A stretch of 58,487 bases of DNA, from positions 1-58,487 of the forward strand of contig CAIQWJ010000089.1 of assembly GCA_903875575.1 (NCBI GenBank). Reading direction: 5' to 3'. The stretch comes from an uncultured Acidobacteriia bacterium. Its GTDB lineage: Bacteria; Acidobacteriota; Terriglobia; Bryobacterales; Bryobacteraceae. Under the pieces are notes generated by a model. It saw only the letters and a list, made by a program, of their open reading frames with translations. It did not search any database and was not told where the DNA came from. Position numbers and translations under genes: made by a program. Numbering within the stretch: the stretch's first letter is position 1; each line of letters begins with the position of its first letter. This document shows, one piece after another, positions 49,945 through 58,320 of this stretch.

Positions 49945-51288
49945 TTGCAGCGCATCAATACCCGCTCCATCCGCTTTCGCCTCACCGCCTGGTATGCGCT
50001 GATTCTCACCGCTGCCCTCTGCATCTTCAGCGGCCTGGTGTTCGCGATGATGGAGCAGCGCCTGATGCGCGATATCCGCCGGAACCTGGCCGACCAGGCG
50101 ATGCACTTCGAGCATTTTGTGCAGCTCGAGGCCAGCGAAGGACCCTCCGTCAATCTCTACGACGAAATTGAAGAGTTCTGCCACGCTCTGCCGGAATCCA
50201 GCTATCTGGAGTTCCGTCCGGCCGACGGGGCCACTCCTTTTCGCTTTCCGTCATCCGCGCGCCGGGAGCCGCCCTTTCACTACGAAGTAGTCACACGGCA
50301 AGTTGTGGCCGGAGGCCGCAACTGGATCCTGGAGATTGGTGCCTCGCGCGGCGAGATGCACCGCGCACTGGAACTTCTGCAAGCGCTGCTGTTCAGCCTT
50401 GTGCCCGTCGTGATTCTGGTGTCCTGCCTCGGTGGCGCGTGGCTGAGCCGGCGCGCACTGAAGCCAGTAGACGATATCACCTCAGCCGCGCGCGCCATCA
50501 GCATAGAAAATCTTGCACTGCGCCTGCCGCCACCGGGAACGGGAGACGAACTCGAACGCCTGACCGAGACGTGGAACGCCACCCTGGCGCGCCTCGATTC
50601 AGCCGTCGCCGTGCTTTCGCGTTTTGCTGCCGACGCCTCGCACGAATTGCGCACGCCCGTGGCCGTCATCCGTACGGGCGCGGAACTGGCCCTTCGCAGA
50701 GACCGCGAACCCGAAGCCTATCGCGAGGCTTTGCGCGAAATCGAGGGCGAATCCGAGCGCATGACGCAACTGGTAGAGGACCTTCTCTTCCTGGCCCGAA
50801 AGGACGCGCGCGGCGAAGGTATGCCGATGGGGCCGCTCGACCTCCGCGAAATTCTCAACGACGCCGCGCAGGAACTCCACGGACTCGCCGATGCGCGGGA
50901 GATTCGCATCCACGTGGCTGCGGGCACCGAACCGGCGATGATCGCGGGAAACACCGCGGCACTCCGGAGACTTTTCCTCGCGCTGCTCGATAACGCTCTC
51001 AAGTACTCGCCCTCCGGCACGGATGTCAGTGCGGCGATTGTGCGGGAAGATCAGAAAGTGATCGCCGTCATCGCCGATCAGGGTATCGGCATCGCGGCGG
51101 AAGACCTGCCCCACATCTTCCAGCGTTTCTACCGCGCAAACAAGGCGCGCTCCGATGGCGGCCACGGCCTGGGGCTGTCGCTGGCGCAGAGTATTGCCGT
51201 CGCCCACAATGCCGAAATCGACGTAACGAGCGCGGCAGGCAGCGGCTCAGTGTTTCGGGTCATTTTCCCGGAACGGCTGCACACTTAG
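49945..51288 (+). CDS. Sensor histidine kinase paired with the OmpR-type regulator
   Basis: 447 residues from TTG 49945, immediately after the regulator stop. Two transmembrane helices (about 14-34 and 148-170) enclose a periplasmic domain of roughly 110 residues without a family I know. HAMP is followed by HisKA with FAADASHELRTPVAVIR, and the ATPase domain has LLDNALKYSP, DQGIGI and HGLGLSLAQSIA. The heavy-metal/CusS-like kinase branch has this layout, but no metal efflux gene is nearby. Confidence 0.93.
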   Translation: MQRINTRSIRFRLTAWYALILTAALCIFSGLVFAMMEQRLMRDIRRNLADQAMHFEHFVQLEASEGPSVNLYDEIEEFCHALPESSYLEFRPADGATPFRFPSSARREPPFHYEVVTRQVVAGGRNWILEIGASRGEMHRALELLQALLFSLVPVVILVSCLGGAWLSRRALKPVDDITSAARAISIENLALRLPPPGTGDELERLTETWNATLARLDSAVAVLSRFAADASHELRTPVAVIRTGAELALRRDREPEAYREALREIEGESERMTQLVEDLLFLARKDARGEGMPMGPLDLREILNDAAQELHGLADAREIRIHVAAGTEPAMIAGNTAALRRLFLALLDNALKYSPSGTDVSAAIVREDQKVIAVIADQGIGIAAEDLPHIFQRFYRANKARSDGGHGLGLSLAQSIAVAHNAEIDVTSAAGSGSVFRVIFPERLHT

Positions 51289-51313
51289 CCCTGCATTGAC
51301 GTCTAATGGACGT

Positions 51314-52104
51314 ATGAATTTCCCTGCAGGCTTCTCCATCCTCGCGTTGTTCGCCGCTGCGGTATACGGTCAGACTGCCGCCCCGCCACCAGCGTTCGAG
51401 GTGGCTTCCATCAGGCCCTCGGACGGTCACCTGGGAGTCGACATGAAGACGTATCCCGCCCGGCTCTCCGCGACTGACTTCAGTGTGAAACAACTTATCG
51501 TGGCCGCGTTCCAGGTGGATGGCTGGCAGATAACAGGTGGGCCGGCGTGGCTGGATAGCGAGCGCTTCGACATTGAAGCGAAGACTGTGGAAGATTTCAG
51601 CGGTGAGACAGATTTGGTGAAGGCGGCTGGTCGCCCGGCACCGCGCAGGATGATGCTGATGCTGCAGACCCTGCTGGGGCGGAGCGGTTCAACGTCAAGG
51701 TTCACCGCGAGACGCGACAGGACAATCTCTTTGAGCTGGTGGTGGCGAAAAGCGGACCGAAACTGCAACCGCCAAAAGATACCGCCCGCTCTGGGGTCGG
51801 CCTGGGCCGCACCGGTACGGCGGATAATGGACGGGCAATCGGCTACTGGGTGCAGGCCTGGAATGCGTCTGTGGCGCAGATCGCCGAGTTCATGAAGGGC
51901 CAAATGAGGCGTCCGGTCTCGGACGGAACAGGCATTCAGGGTAAATGGGACTTTCGCTTCGAATTCGCCGATGAGTCGGCAACCGGCGATGCCCCGGCTT
52001 TCCTCACGGCTCTTCAGGATGCCACCGGCCTCAAGCTGAACGCCGCCAAAGGCCCTGTGGAGTTTCTGGTCGTGGACCGCGCCGAAAAACCCACGGCGAA
52101 CTAA
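51314..52104 (+). pseudogene. TIGR03435-family protein, frameshifted
   Basis: From ATG 51314 a secreted TIGR03435 protein begins: MNFPAGFSILALFAAAVYGQ, FEVASIRPSD, FSVKQLIVAAFQVDGWQITGGPAWLDSERFDI, then RMMLMLQTLL. After the GGGG run at 51676-51679 the frame is lost. The expected AERFNVKVHRETRQDNLFEL continues in the frame two bases over, through ELVVAKSGPKL to the VEFLVVDRAEKPTAN end at 52104. Two extra G's, or one missing base, would account for it. TIGR03435 is a multi-copy Acidobacteria family of unknown function. An intact copy lies at 53772. Confidence 0.8.
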
Positions 52105-52757
52105 ACCCGTAATCGCCGCGTGCGCCAGATCAACCAGGCCACCATCAGAATCCCGCCAGAGCTCATCAGCAGAGACGCCGGTTCTGGAGCAGTGTCTGCA
52201 ACATTCAAAAAAGAGCCCCGCCCCTGAGTATCCTCGGTCGCCGCCAGTGACCCGCTGCCGAAACCGACGATTGTATTGAAGACGAAGCCAAAATACGGCG
52301 CATGAGAGGTAATACTCGTTCGCAGCAGGGCGGTCACGTCGTAAGACTTCCAGCCGATCGACGAATCCAGACCAGCAATGAAGGGCCCTGGCAGCCAGGA
52401 ACTCATGCCTGAGATCGACGCACTGTCGCTGTTGACGAAATACAGTCCTGCGCCGCTAAAGCCAAAGGAGTAGAAGTCGTACGTCGCACTCCCGGCGGCG
52501 AGATTGTAGCCCCAAAGGCTCGATATATCGAAGAGTACAAAACCCCGTTGCCATGAGCCGGTTGCCGCATAGGACCCGGTGACCACCGTAGGAAACCAAT
52601 TGAGGATGGAATACCCCGTCCCAATGGAAGGCGTAGGATTATAGTCGACAAAGCCGTCGTCGGTCGGGTACAAACTGACTCCAAACGCCGGAGAAACGCT
52701 CAGACAGCATCCAAAGACGAGCGCAGATATTCTTGTTTTGATTGGCATGACGAGCAT
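52101..52757 (-). CDS. PEP-CTERM-sorted secreted protein, paralog 1
   Basis: 218 residues: signal peptide (about 1-27), a beta-rich body with RGFVLFDISSLWGYNLAAGS, and a C-terminal PEP-CTERM tripartite end, APEPASLLMSSGGILMVAWL, then a basic tail (IWRTRRLRV). Such ends are cut and attached by an EpsH/XrtA-type exosortase, usually for exopolysaccharide-associated surface display. No exosortase gene is in the window. It overlaps the convergent TIGR03435 pseudogene by four bases and has a tandem paralog upstream. Function is unknown. Confidence 0.85.
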   Translation of the reverse strand: MLVMPIKTRISALVFGCCLSVSPAFGVSLYPTDDGFVDYNPTPSIGTGYSILNWFPTVVTGSYAATGSWQRGFVLFDISSLWGYNLAAGSATYDFYSFGFSGAGLYFVNSDSASISGMSSWLPGPFIAGLDSSIGWKSYDVTALLRTSITSHAPYFGFVFNTIVGFGSGSLAATEDTQGRGSFLNVADTAPEPASLLMSSGGILMVAWLIWRTRRLRV

Positions 52758-52875
52758 ATGTCACCTGGTCGCAAAATTCCGGGTCGTCAACCACGCCGAA
52801 AACCAACTGCGGCGTGAGCCCGCAACCGGAGTGGCCCTGTGCCGCCACCCCGGCTTCCTCCAACGGGCTGATTCG

Positions 52876-53538
52876 TTAGATGCGCTTCCTCCACCAAATC
52901 AAACCAGCACCCATCAGGATGCCTCCGGCGCTCAATGCTATTGACGCCGGTTCCGGACTGGTTATGTCCGCACCAGCGCCGGTGACGCTCAGATAGGAAC
53001 CGCGGCCCTGGGTATCCTCAATCGCCGCCAGCGAGCCGCTGCCATAGTTAACGGTGGCAGGGAAAATGAAGCTCACATAGTGCTGGTTCGCGCTGATACT
53101 GGCTTGTAACAGCGACGTCACATCAAACGATTCCCATCCCGTAGTACCGTCAAGCGTGGCAATGTACGTGCCGCCTGCCTGCGCATATCCTGTGGTCACC
53201 GCCGCACCACCGGCGTTGGCATATTGCAATTGCACACCGCTGAAGCCGTAAGAGTAAAAATCGTACGTCGCACTCCCGGCGGCCAGCGTACTGCCCCAAA
53301 GGCTGGATATGTCGAAGATTACCACGCCCCGCAATGAATCACGATTGCCGCCGTCATGAAAGCTGCCCACCGTGGCGCCGCCGTTATCCACCCATTAATA
53401 GTTCGGGTTTGAATACCAGTCACGTCCTGCCGAGCCGTCGTCCGTCGGCTGGATAGTTCCGGCGAAAGCCGCTGAAATGGTCAGGCATGCTGCAAATACC
53501 CAGGCGATGACTCCCTTGCTTGTTCGTATGACCCTCAC
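52876..53538 (-). pseudogene. PEP-CTERM-sorted protein, paralog 2, with in-frame stop
   Basis: From GTG 53538, preceded by GGAGG at an eight-base distance, the frame encodes a signal peptide (VRVIRTSKGVIAWVFAACLT), then PTDDGSAGRDWYSNPNY. A TAA at codon 48 (53397-53395) interrupts it. The same frame continues WVDNGGATVGSFHDGG, VVIFDISSLWGSTLAAGS and a full SPEPASIALSAGGILMGAGL tail ending WWRKRI. Without the stop it would be 220 residues, a clear paralog of the gene 118 bases downstream. Re-initiation at GTG 53391 would lack the export signal, so the gene is probably inactive. Confidence 0.8.
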
Positions 53539-53771
53539 GTTGATGTTCCTCCGTATGTTTCTGCTGCTGCGGAATACGGGGGTACATTTGCAACCAGACG
53601 TCCATTGCTAAGTCGAGTGATTCCAACGTGCATTACGGCGTGAGCACAGTCGCCTGCGTGTCTTCACCCGCCGGAAGCGGGTCTTTACACTACCTTGATG
53701 CTCAGTTTGCGGATACACCAGGCTGGCTGACCAGCTAACGCCGCTCGGGTTCAGGCGTTAAACGATGCACT
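53539..53771. promoter_or_regulatory. Divergent region between PEP-CTERM paralog 2 and TIGR03435 gene
   Basis: 233 bases, no gene seen. It holds a hairpin ACCCGC-CGGAA-GCGGGT at 53666-53682 followed by CTTTAC. The position between divergent genes makes an attenuator or operator more likely than a terminator. Confidence 0.3.
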
Positions 53772-54584
53772 ATGTCGAGGTGCCGCACCATCCTTACATC
53801 TCTTGCATTCCTCGCCGGCCTCAGCCAGGCGCAATCGCAGACCAGGCCTCTGGAATTCGAGGTCGCCTCCATTAAACCCTCCAATCCCACTGCGCGGGGC
53901 AGTTCCATCATGACGGACCGCACAGGAGGCCTCACTGCCACGAACGTGCCCCTGCGGAATATCATCACCTCGGCTTACGGTCTCCGGGACTTCCAGTTGA
54001 CAGGCGGACCCGGCTGGGTGGGTACCGACCGGTATGACATTGTGGCCAAACCCTCGCGCTCCGAAAACACGCCCGCCGCAGCCCCTATGGACCTGCCGGA
54101 CGACCAGCGGAAGATTTCCGAGGACCAATGGAAGGAACGAATCCGCTCACTCCTGACCGATCGCTTCGGCCTGGTGGTGCACAAAGAAACAAAGGAGCAG
54201 CAGATCTACGTGCTCACCGTCGCCAAAGGCGGATCAAAGCTGAAGGCCGTCCCCACTCCCGGCCCCGGGAAGAATCAGGGAATGCGGAGCGACCGGGGCC
54301 GCAGCCAGGGCATGGCGGCACCCATGTGGATGCTGGCAAACACCTTGTCCTCCAATACTGGCCGGCCTGTGGTGGATAAGACCGGCCTCACGGAAAAGTA
54401 TGACTTCACACTGGAATGGACGCCCGACGTTGCAGCAGCGGAGAACCCCGATTCGGCTTCTTCAGGGTCCGGCCCGACGATTTTCACAGCCGTCCAGGAG
54501 CAGCTGGGCCTAAAGCTGGAATCGACCAAAGGCCCGGTGGATATCTACGTGATCGACAAGGTGGACCGGCCGTCGGCTAATTAA
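53772..54584 (+). CDS. TIGR03435-family secreted protein
   Basis: 270 residues with a signal peptide (about 1-22, LSQAQSQ). Family features are FEVASIKPSNP, NIITSAYGLRDFQLTGGPGWVGTDRYDIVAK, RIRSLLTDRFGLVVHKETKEQQIYVLTVAKGG, GRPVVDKTGLTEKYDFTLEW and the closing VDIYVIDKVDRPSAN. The family is known mainly from Solibacter-type genomes, where many copies sit near signalling genes and mobile DNA. Function is unknown. Confidence 0.9.
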   Translation: MSRCRTILTSLAFLAGLSQAQSQTRPLEFEVASIKPSNPTARGSSIMTDRTGGLTATNVPLRNIITSAYGLRDFQLTGGPGWVGTDRYDIVAKPSRSENTPAAAPMDLPDDQRKISEDQWKERIRSLLTDRFGLVVHKETKEQQIYVLTVAKGGSKLKAVPTPGPGKNQGMRSDRGRSQGMAAPMWMLANTLSSNTGRPVVDKTGLTEKYDFTLEWTPDVAAAENPDSASSGSGPTIFTAVQEQLGLKLESTKGPVDIYVIDKVDRPSAN

Positions 54585-54727
54585 AAGGGGAGCTTCGCCA
54601 TGGCCAGGCTGCGAATCAGCTATCCCGTTGCCTTGCTTTAGCCCGAATGTTGATTGAGGCATCTTCTTTGGCTTGCCGCAGCGCCATGTCTGGATTCCGC
54701 AACACTGCAACACCGCACGCCGCGCCA

Positions 54728-55747
54728 TCAGTGCCCCAACTCGCCGATCAGCCGCCGGAAAACCCCGTACGCCGGCTTGGGACTGTAGTCCTCATACGTG
54801 ATCCCGAAGTGATGGAAAATATCGTCCGTCACTTCGGGTGTGGAGCTATCGGCATCACGCAGGGCGAAGTGCGTGTAGCGGGCGATATTCAGCCGTTCCC
54901 GCATCTCCCAAACCGCTTGCACCACAGTCTCCAGGACCTGGGCCTGACGTTCCGGGGATCTTGCCGGCCCGGTTGGCCAGCCGTGTTCCGCGACGTCGAT
55001 GGGGATGTCTGGTCCAATGCCCGCCGCCGGGAGCCAGTCGTTCCGCATCGTCTCCAGCACCAGTCGCACAGAATCGCGGAGGTCACCAGGCTCGCCGTCC
55101 GGGGCAGCAGGGCGAAAAACGTCGGGGAAGAAGTCGAGGCCGACGTAGTCGAGCGCCTTCAGGAATTCGGGGCCACCCAGTTGTCCCAGGTCCGCCCAAA
55201 AGGCAGCGCCTGGGCCGAAGGTCGGAGTTGAGTTAAAGCCCACCCTGACGTTGGGATGGCCGGCCTGGAGCAACGCGCTTTTCACGGCGAGCACGCCCTG
55301 CACCAGCGCCTCGCGCACGCGGGGGTAACCGCCGTCAATCGAGTCGGGACCACCGGTAAAGCTGGCCTCCTCAGTGATCTGGATGCTGTAGAGCAGGCTG
55401 GCATGGCGCAGGGCGAGTTCGCAGGCGAAGGTAACGAAGCCCGCAACATCTCCGGCCAACGACTGGTACATCACGACGAGGTCGAGCAGCCTTCCCCCGT
55501 GGACATAACGCGGATAATTTCGCGGGGTCTGCGCCGGCCACCGCGAGGGATTTGCACGATCGCTGAAACGTTCATAGGCGCGGACGACGAACGGCCGCGA
55601 ATTGCCCTGGAGTTCGCTGAGACAGCGCTCGATCTGAAGCGGATCACCAGGCGGGCCGCTGACAAGGCCGGAGTCCGAACCGGCGTCGCCGCCGGGGTAG
55701 ATACCGAAGATCAGTTGCCGGCTTGCGTACAATGTACTCACTTGCAT
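54728..55747 (-). CDS. Glycoside-hydrolase-like (TIM barrel) protein
   Basis: 339 residues without a signal peptide. The order of motifs suggests a (beta/alpha)8 barrel of the glycosidase superfamily: QLIFGIYPGG at strand 1, ITEEASFTGG, YVGLDFFPDVF, and IPIDVAEHGWPTG near the end, where Glu could be the nucleophile. I do not recognise the exact family. The ATG at 55747 lies inside the second 19-base operator-like repeat and has no Shine-Dalgarno, so translation may be leaderless or start a few codons later. The divergent TetR regulator is the likely controller. Confidence 0.6.
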   Translation of the reverse strand: MQVSTLYASRQLIFGIYPGGDAGSDSGLVSGPPGDPLQIERCLSELQGNSRPFVVRAYERFSDRANPSRWPAQTPRNYPRYVHGGRLLDLVVMYQSLAGDVAGFVTFACELALRHASLLYSIQITEEASFTGGPDSIDGGYPRVREALVQGVLAVKSALLQAGHPNVRVGFNSTPTFGPGAAFWADLGQLGGPEFLKALDYVGLDFFPDVFRPAAPDGEPGDLRDSVRLVLETMRNDWLPAAGIGPDIPIDVAEHGWPTGPARSPERQAQVLETVVQAVWEMRERLNIARYTHFALRDADSSTPEVTDDIFHHFGITYEDYSPKPAYGVFRRLIGELGH

Positions 55748-55759
55748 ACGGTGTACTCA
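55722..55759. promoter_or_regulatory. Tandem 19-bp operator-like repeat between divergent genes
   Basis: Two adjacent copies, 55722-55740 and 55741-55759, match at 16 of 19 positions. The first holds the perfect palindrome GTACA-A-TGTAC and the second the related TAC-GGT-GTA. The site covers the 5' end of the glycosidase-like gene and lies 17 bases before the TetR GTG, where a TetR dimer pair would block both promoters. TACAAT at 55728-55733 could also serve as a -10 element. Confidence 0.6.
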
Positions 55760-55776
55760 AACATTCTGGAGATACC

Positions 55777-56475
55777 GTGGTCAAGAACACGCCCGCCTTC
55801 ATCTGGGAACGTCTGCTTACGGACGCCCCGCCGCGCAGTCTCAGTTACGCGTCAATCACAGATGCCGCGATCCGGATAGCGGACAACGAGGGTCTGGACG
55901 CGGTTACCATGCGAAGCGTGGCCGCAGCAGTGGGCTCCGGCACTATGTCGCTCTACCGGTACGTTTCCGGCAAGGAGGATTTGCTGGACCTGATGCTGGA
56001 CGCAGCCTGGGGAGAAATCCCACTCCCCGATGCCAAACAGGGGAACTGGCAGGCGCGGCTGACCCGAGTGGCGGTGGCCTCAAGGCAGGTCCTCAAAGCC
56101 CATCCGTGGCTGGCCGCGTTGCTCACCAGCCGTCCCACGCTTGGGCCCAACTATCTCAACTGGTTTGAGTATCTGCTTGCCGCGACGGCGGCACCCGGCA
56201 GAAGCATGAAAACCCAGGTCAGAATGATCGGCACAACCTGGTCCTTTGTGACCGGCTTTGTCGCCTATGAGACGGCGGAAATCGAAACGGACCGAAAGCA
56301 CGGCCTGACCCCGGCGAAGAAGCGTAAACTGGTGCGCCCCTATATGACGCAAATCCTGGCAGGGGGCGAGTACCCTTTCCTGCGCGGGTTTCTGGAGAGC
56401 GGGCCTGGCAGACCCACCGACGAGGATTTTCACGAGGGACTCCGCGCGGTGTTGACGGGGCTCGCGGCGATCTGA
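55777..56475 (+). CDS. TetR-family transcriptional regulator
   Basis: 232 residues from GTG 55777, which has TGGAG seven bases upstream. The longer frame from 55723 would run through the operator repeats and is less likely. The TetR helix-turn-helix is at about 25-70: ITDAAIRIADNEGLDAVTMRSVAAAV, then GSGTMSLYRYVSGKEDLLDLM. The C-terminal ligand domain (about 85-225) has the TetR_C-type LKAHPWLAALLTSRPTLGPN. It probably represses itself and the divergent glycosidase-like gene. The ligand is unknown. Confidence 0.9.
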   Translation: MVKNTPAFIWERLLTDAPPRSLSYASITDAAIRIADNEGLDAVTMRSVAAAVGSGTMSLYRYVSGKEDLLDLMLDAAWGEIPLPDAKQGNWQARLTRVAVASRQVLKAHPWLAALLTSRPTLGPNYLNWFEYLLAATAAPGRSMKTQVRMIGTTWSFVTGFVAYETAEIETDRKHGLTPAKKRKLVRPYMTQILAGGEYPFLRGFLESGPGRPTDEDFHEGLRAVLTGLAAI

Positions 56476-56491
56476 AGCCCCTGGCTCTCCG

Positions 56492-58240
56492 TCAATGGGC
56501 GGCAGTATTCGCCGTATCTCCGGTTTCGTGCAACAAGCCGAGGATATCGTGATACAGCTTGTTGCGGGTCTCGAAGCGATCCGAGGCGCGGGTGACGTAG
56601 CGTACGACCAGGTCAATTCCCGTGCCGGCCGGGCGCATATCCACAGCGGGATCGGTGGAGAAATGTTCGCTGACCTGCTTCCACTCCTGCGCGGCCTGGC
56701 GCGAATTTTCGGCGGTATCCACGACCACTCTTGTACGCACCTGTTCAATCACTTCTCTGGCCTCCCTGCCGGCTGGCACGCCGACGCGAATTTCATCCCA
56801 CATCCACTGCCCGGCGGTTGAAAAATTGAAGTACTGGCCCTTGATCGCATAGCTGTTGATGAAGCTGGTGCGGCGGCCGGTGGGTCGGCCCTTATCCACG
56901 GAGTTACCGGTTTCGAGCATCGAAGTGCGGAAGAGGCCAATGTTGACGATCTCGCCGGTTACGCCATTGATCTCCACCCAATCGCCCACGCGAATGCCGC
57001 CACCGCCCATGAGCGCGAACCAGCCGAAGAAGGCGATGATGAAATCCTGGAGGGCGACGGTGAGGCCGGCGGTGGCCAGGCCCAGTATGGTGGGCAGCTG
57101 ATTCGGCTTGCCGAAAATCACGAGCAGGACAAGCACGGCACCGATGGATTCGATGGTCAGCTTGAGAATTGTGGCAAGCGTCTTCATGCGTCGTGGATCG
57201 AGTGCGGGACGTCGCGCCAGGTACAGCGCGAGTTCGTCGCAAAGCATCACGCAGATCAGAATGAAGGCGATCAGGCCGAGCGATTGCAGGATCAGGTGAC
57301 CGGTCATGCGGTGCTGGAGGACGACCTGCGCGGCCCATTTGTCATAGGTGGCGGCGAGTTGGCGGAGCGTGTCGTTCCTGTCGTCATAGATGCCGAGTAG
57401 CTGACTGCGCGTGGATTGAGCGGAGAGAGCATTGAGGCGCGAATTCTTATCGCCCGTAGCTTCCTGCGCGGAGGCAGCGGTGGAACTCTCTTCCAGCGCC
57501 TTGTGCTTCGCAAGCACCGTGGCCGCGGCCTGTCGCGTTTGCTGCGCGGCGGAGAGCAGAAGATCGTGCCGATTGTCCTGGGCGAACCACGCGCTGATCT
57601 CAGCGGCCAGTGTTGCGCTCGTTTCCGCGGCATTCACCGCGGGCGGCTTCTGGCCGGCCACTTCGGCATCGTACTTCTTCATGGCGTTCTCATGCGCGGC
57701 GAGTTCTTCCTGGATGAGACCGCGCTGGTCGCCGCCGGCGCGCGTGAGGTCCTGCTGGGCCTCGGTCAACTGGTCGGTATCGAGGCCGAGCTGGGCTTTG
57801 GCGACATCGAGATCGTCATCGGGATCGTGCGCGGTCAGGTTGCGAACCGTGACCTGATCGCCTTCCACCAGCGACTGGAGCCGGGCGACTTTTTTCGCAA
57901 GATCGGCGGCTTCGCCGGTGAGAGCGCGGTGGTCGAGCGAGGCTTCGCGAAGAGCGGCGGCAAAGGCCTGATCCACTTCGTGGTCCGCGAGGTGTTCGGC
58001 TTCGTGGGCCTGCTCCGACTCTTCGGCGGAAGCGGCCATGGTGGCGAGGACCTCGGCGGTTTGCCAGGGCTGGAGATCCACCACGGTCTTCTGGCTGGTC
58101 GCGGCGCTCAGCGGATCCTTGCTCTTGTGCAGGAAGGGGAGGGCCATCATCGCCTCACGGGTGTTCCAGGAGAGCACGATGCAGGCCGTCATGAGGACGA
58201 GCAGGCTCGCGAGCAGGATCCACCACAGGCGTTTGGACAT
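56492..58240 (-). CDS. Mechanosensitive channel of the MscS family with long N-terminal domain
   Basis: 582 residues. A first hydrophobic helix (about 6-24) is followed by a 280-residue extracytoplasmic region rich in Ala, Glu and Gln with coiled-coil pattern (about 65-290). Three membrane helices come next (about 313-425), the last being the pore-lining GLATAGLTVALQDFIIAFFG. The MscS beta domain begins at IRVGDWVEINGVTGEIVNIGLFRTSM. It should release solutes on hypo-osmotic shock. The N-terminal extension is longer than in MscS and could tether or gate the channel in the periplasm. It converges with the TetR gene. Confidence 0.92.
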   Translation of the reverse strand: MSKRLWWILLASLLVLMTACIVLSWNTREAMMALPFLHKSKDPLSAATSQKTVVDLQPWQTAEVLATMAASAEESEQAHEAEHLADHEVDQAFAAALREASLDHRALTGEAADLAKKVARLQSLVEGDQVTVRNLTAHDPDDDLDVAKAQLGLDTDQLTEAQQDLTRAGGDQRGLIQEELAAHENAMKKYDAEVAGQKPPAVNAAETSATLAAEISAWFAQDNRHDLLLSAAQQTRQAAATVLAKHKALEESSTAASAQEATGDKNSRLNALSAQSTRSQLLGIYDDRNDTLRQLAATYDKWAAQVVLQHRMTGHLILQSLGLIAFILICVMLCDELALYLARRPALDPRRMKTLATILKLTIESIGAVLVLLVIFGKPNQLPTILGLATAGLTVALQDFIIAFFGWFALMGGGGIRVGDWVEINGVTGEIVNIGLFRTSMLETGNSVDKGRPTGRRTSFINSYAIKGQYFNFSTAGQWMWDEIRVGVPAGREAREVIEQVRTRVVVDTAENSRQAAQEWKQVSEHFSTDPAVDMRPAGTGIDLVVRYVTRASDRFETRNKLYHDILGLLHETGDTANTAAH

Positions 58241-58320
58241 GATTCGATTATCGGTGAAGGCGCAGTCTGGGATGTGTACAGGCGTTTGGAATCCAGACTC
58301 AACGTTTCCCGGTTTCGGAA

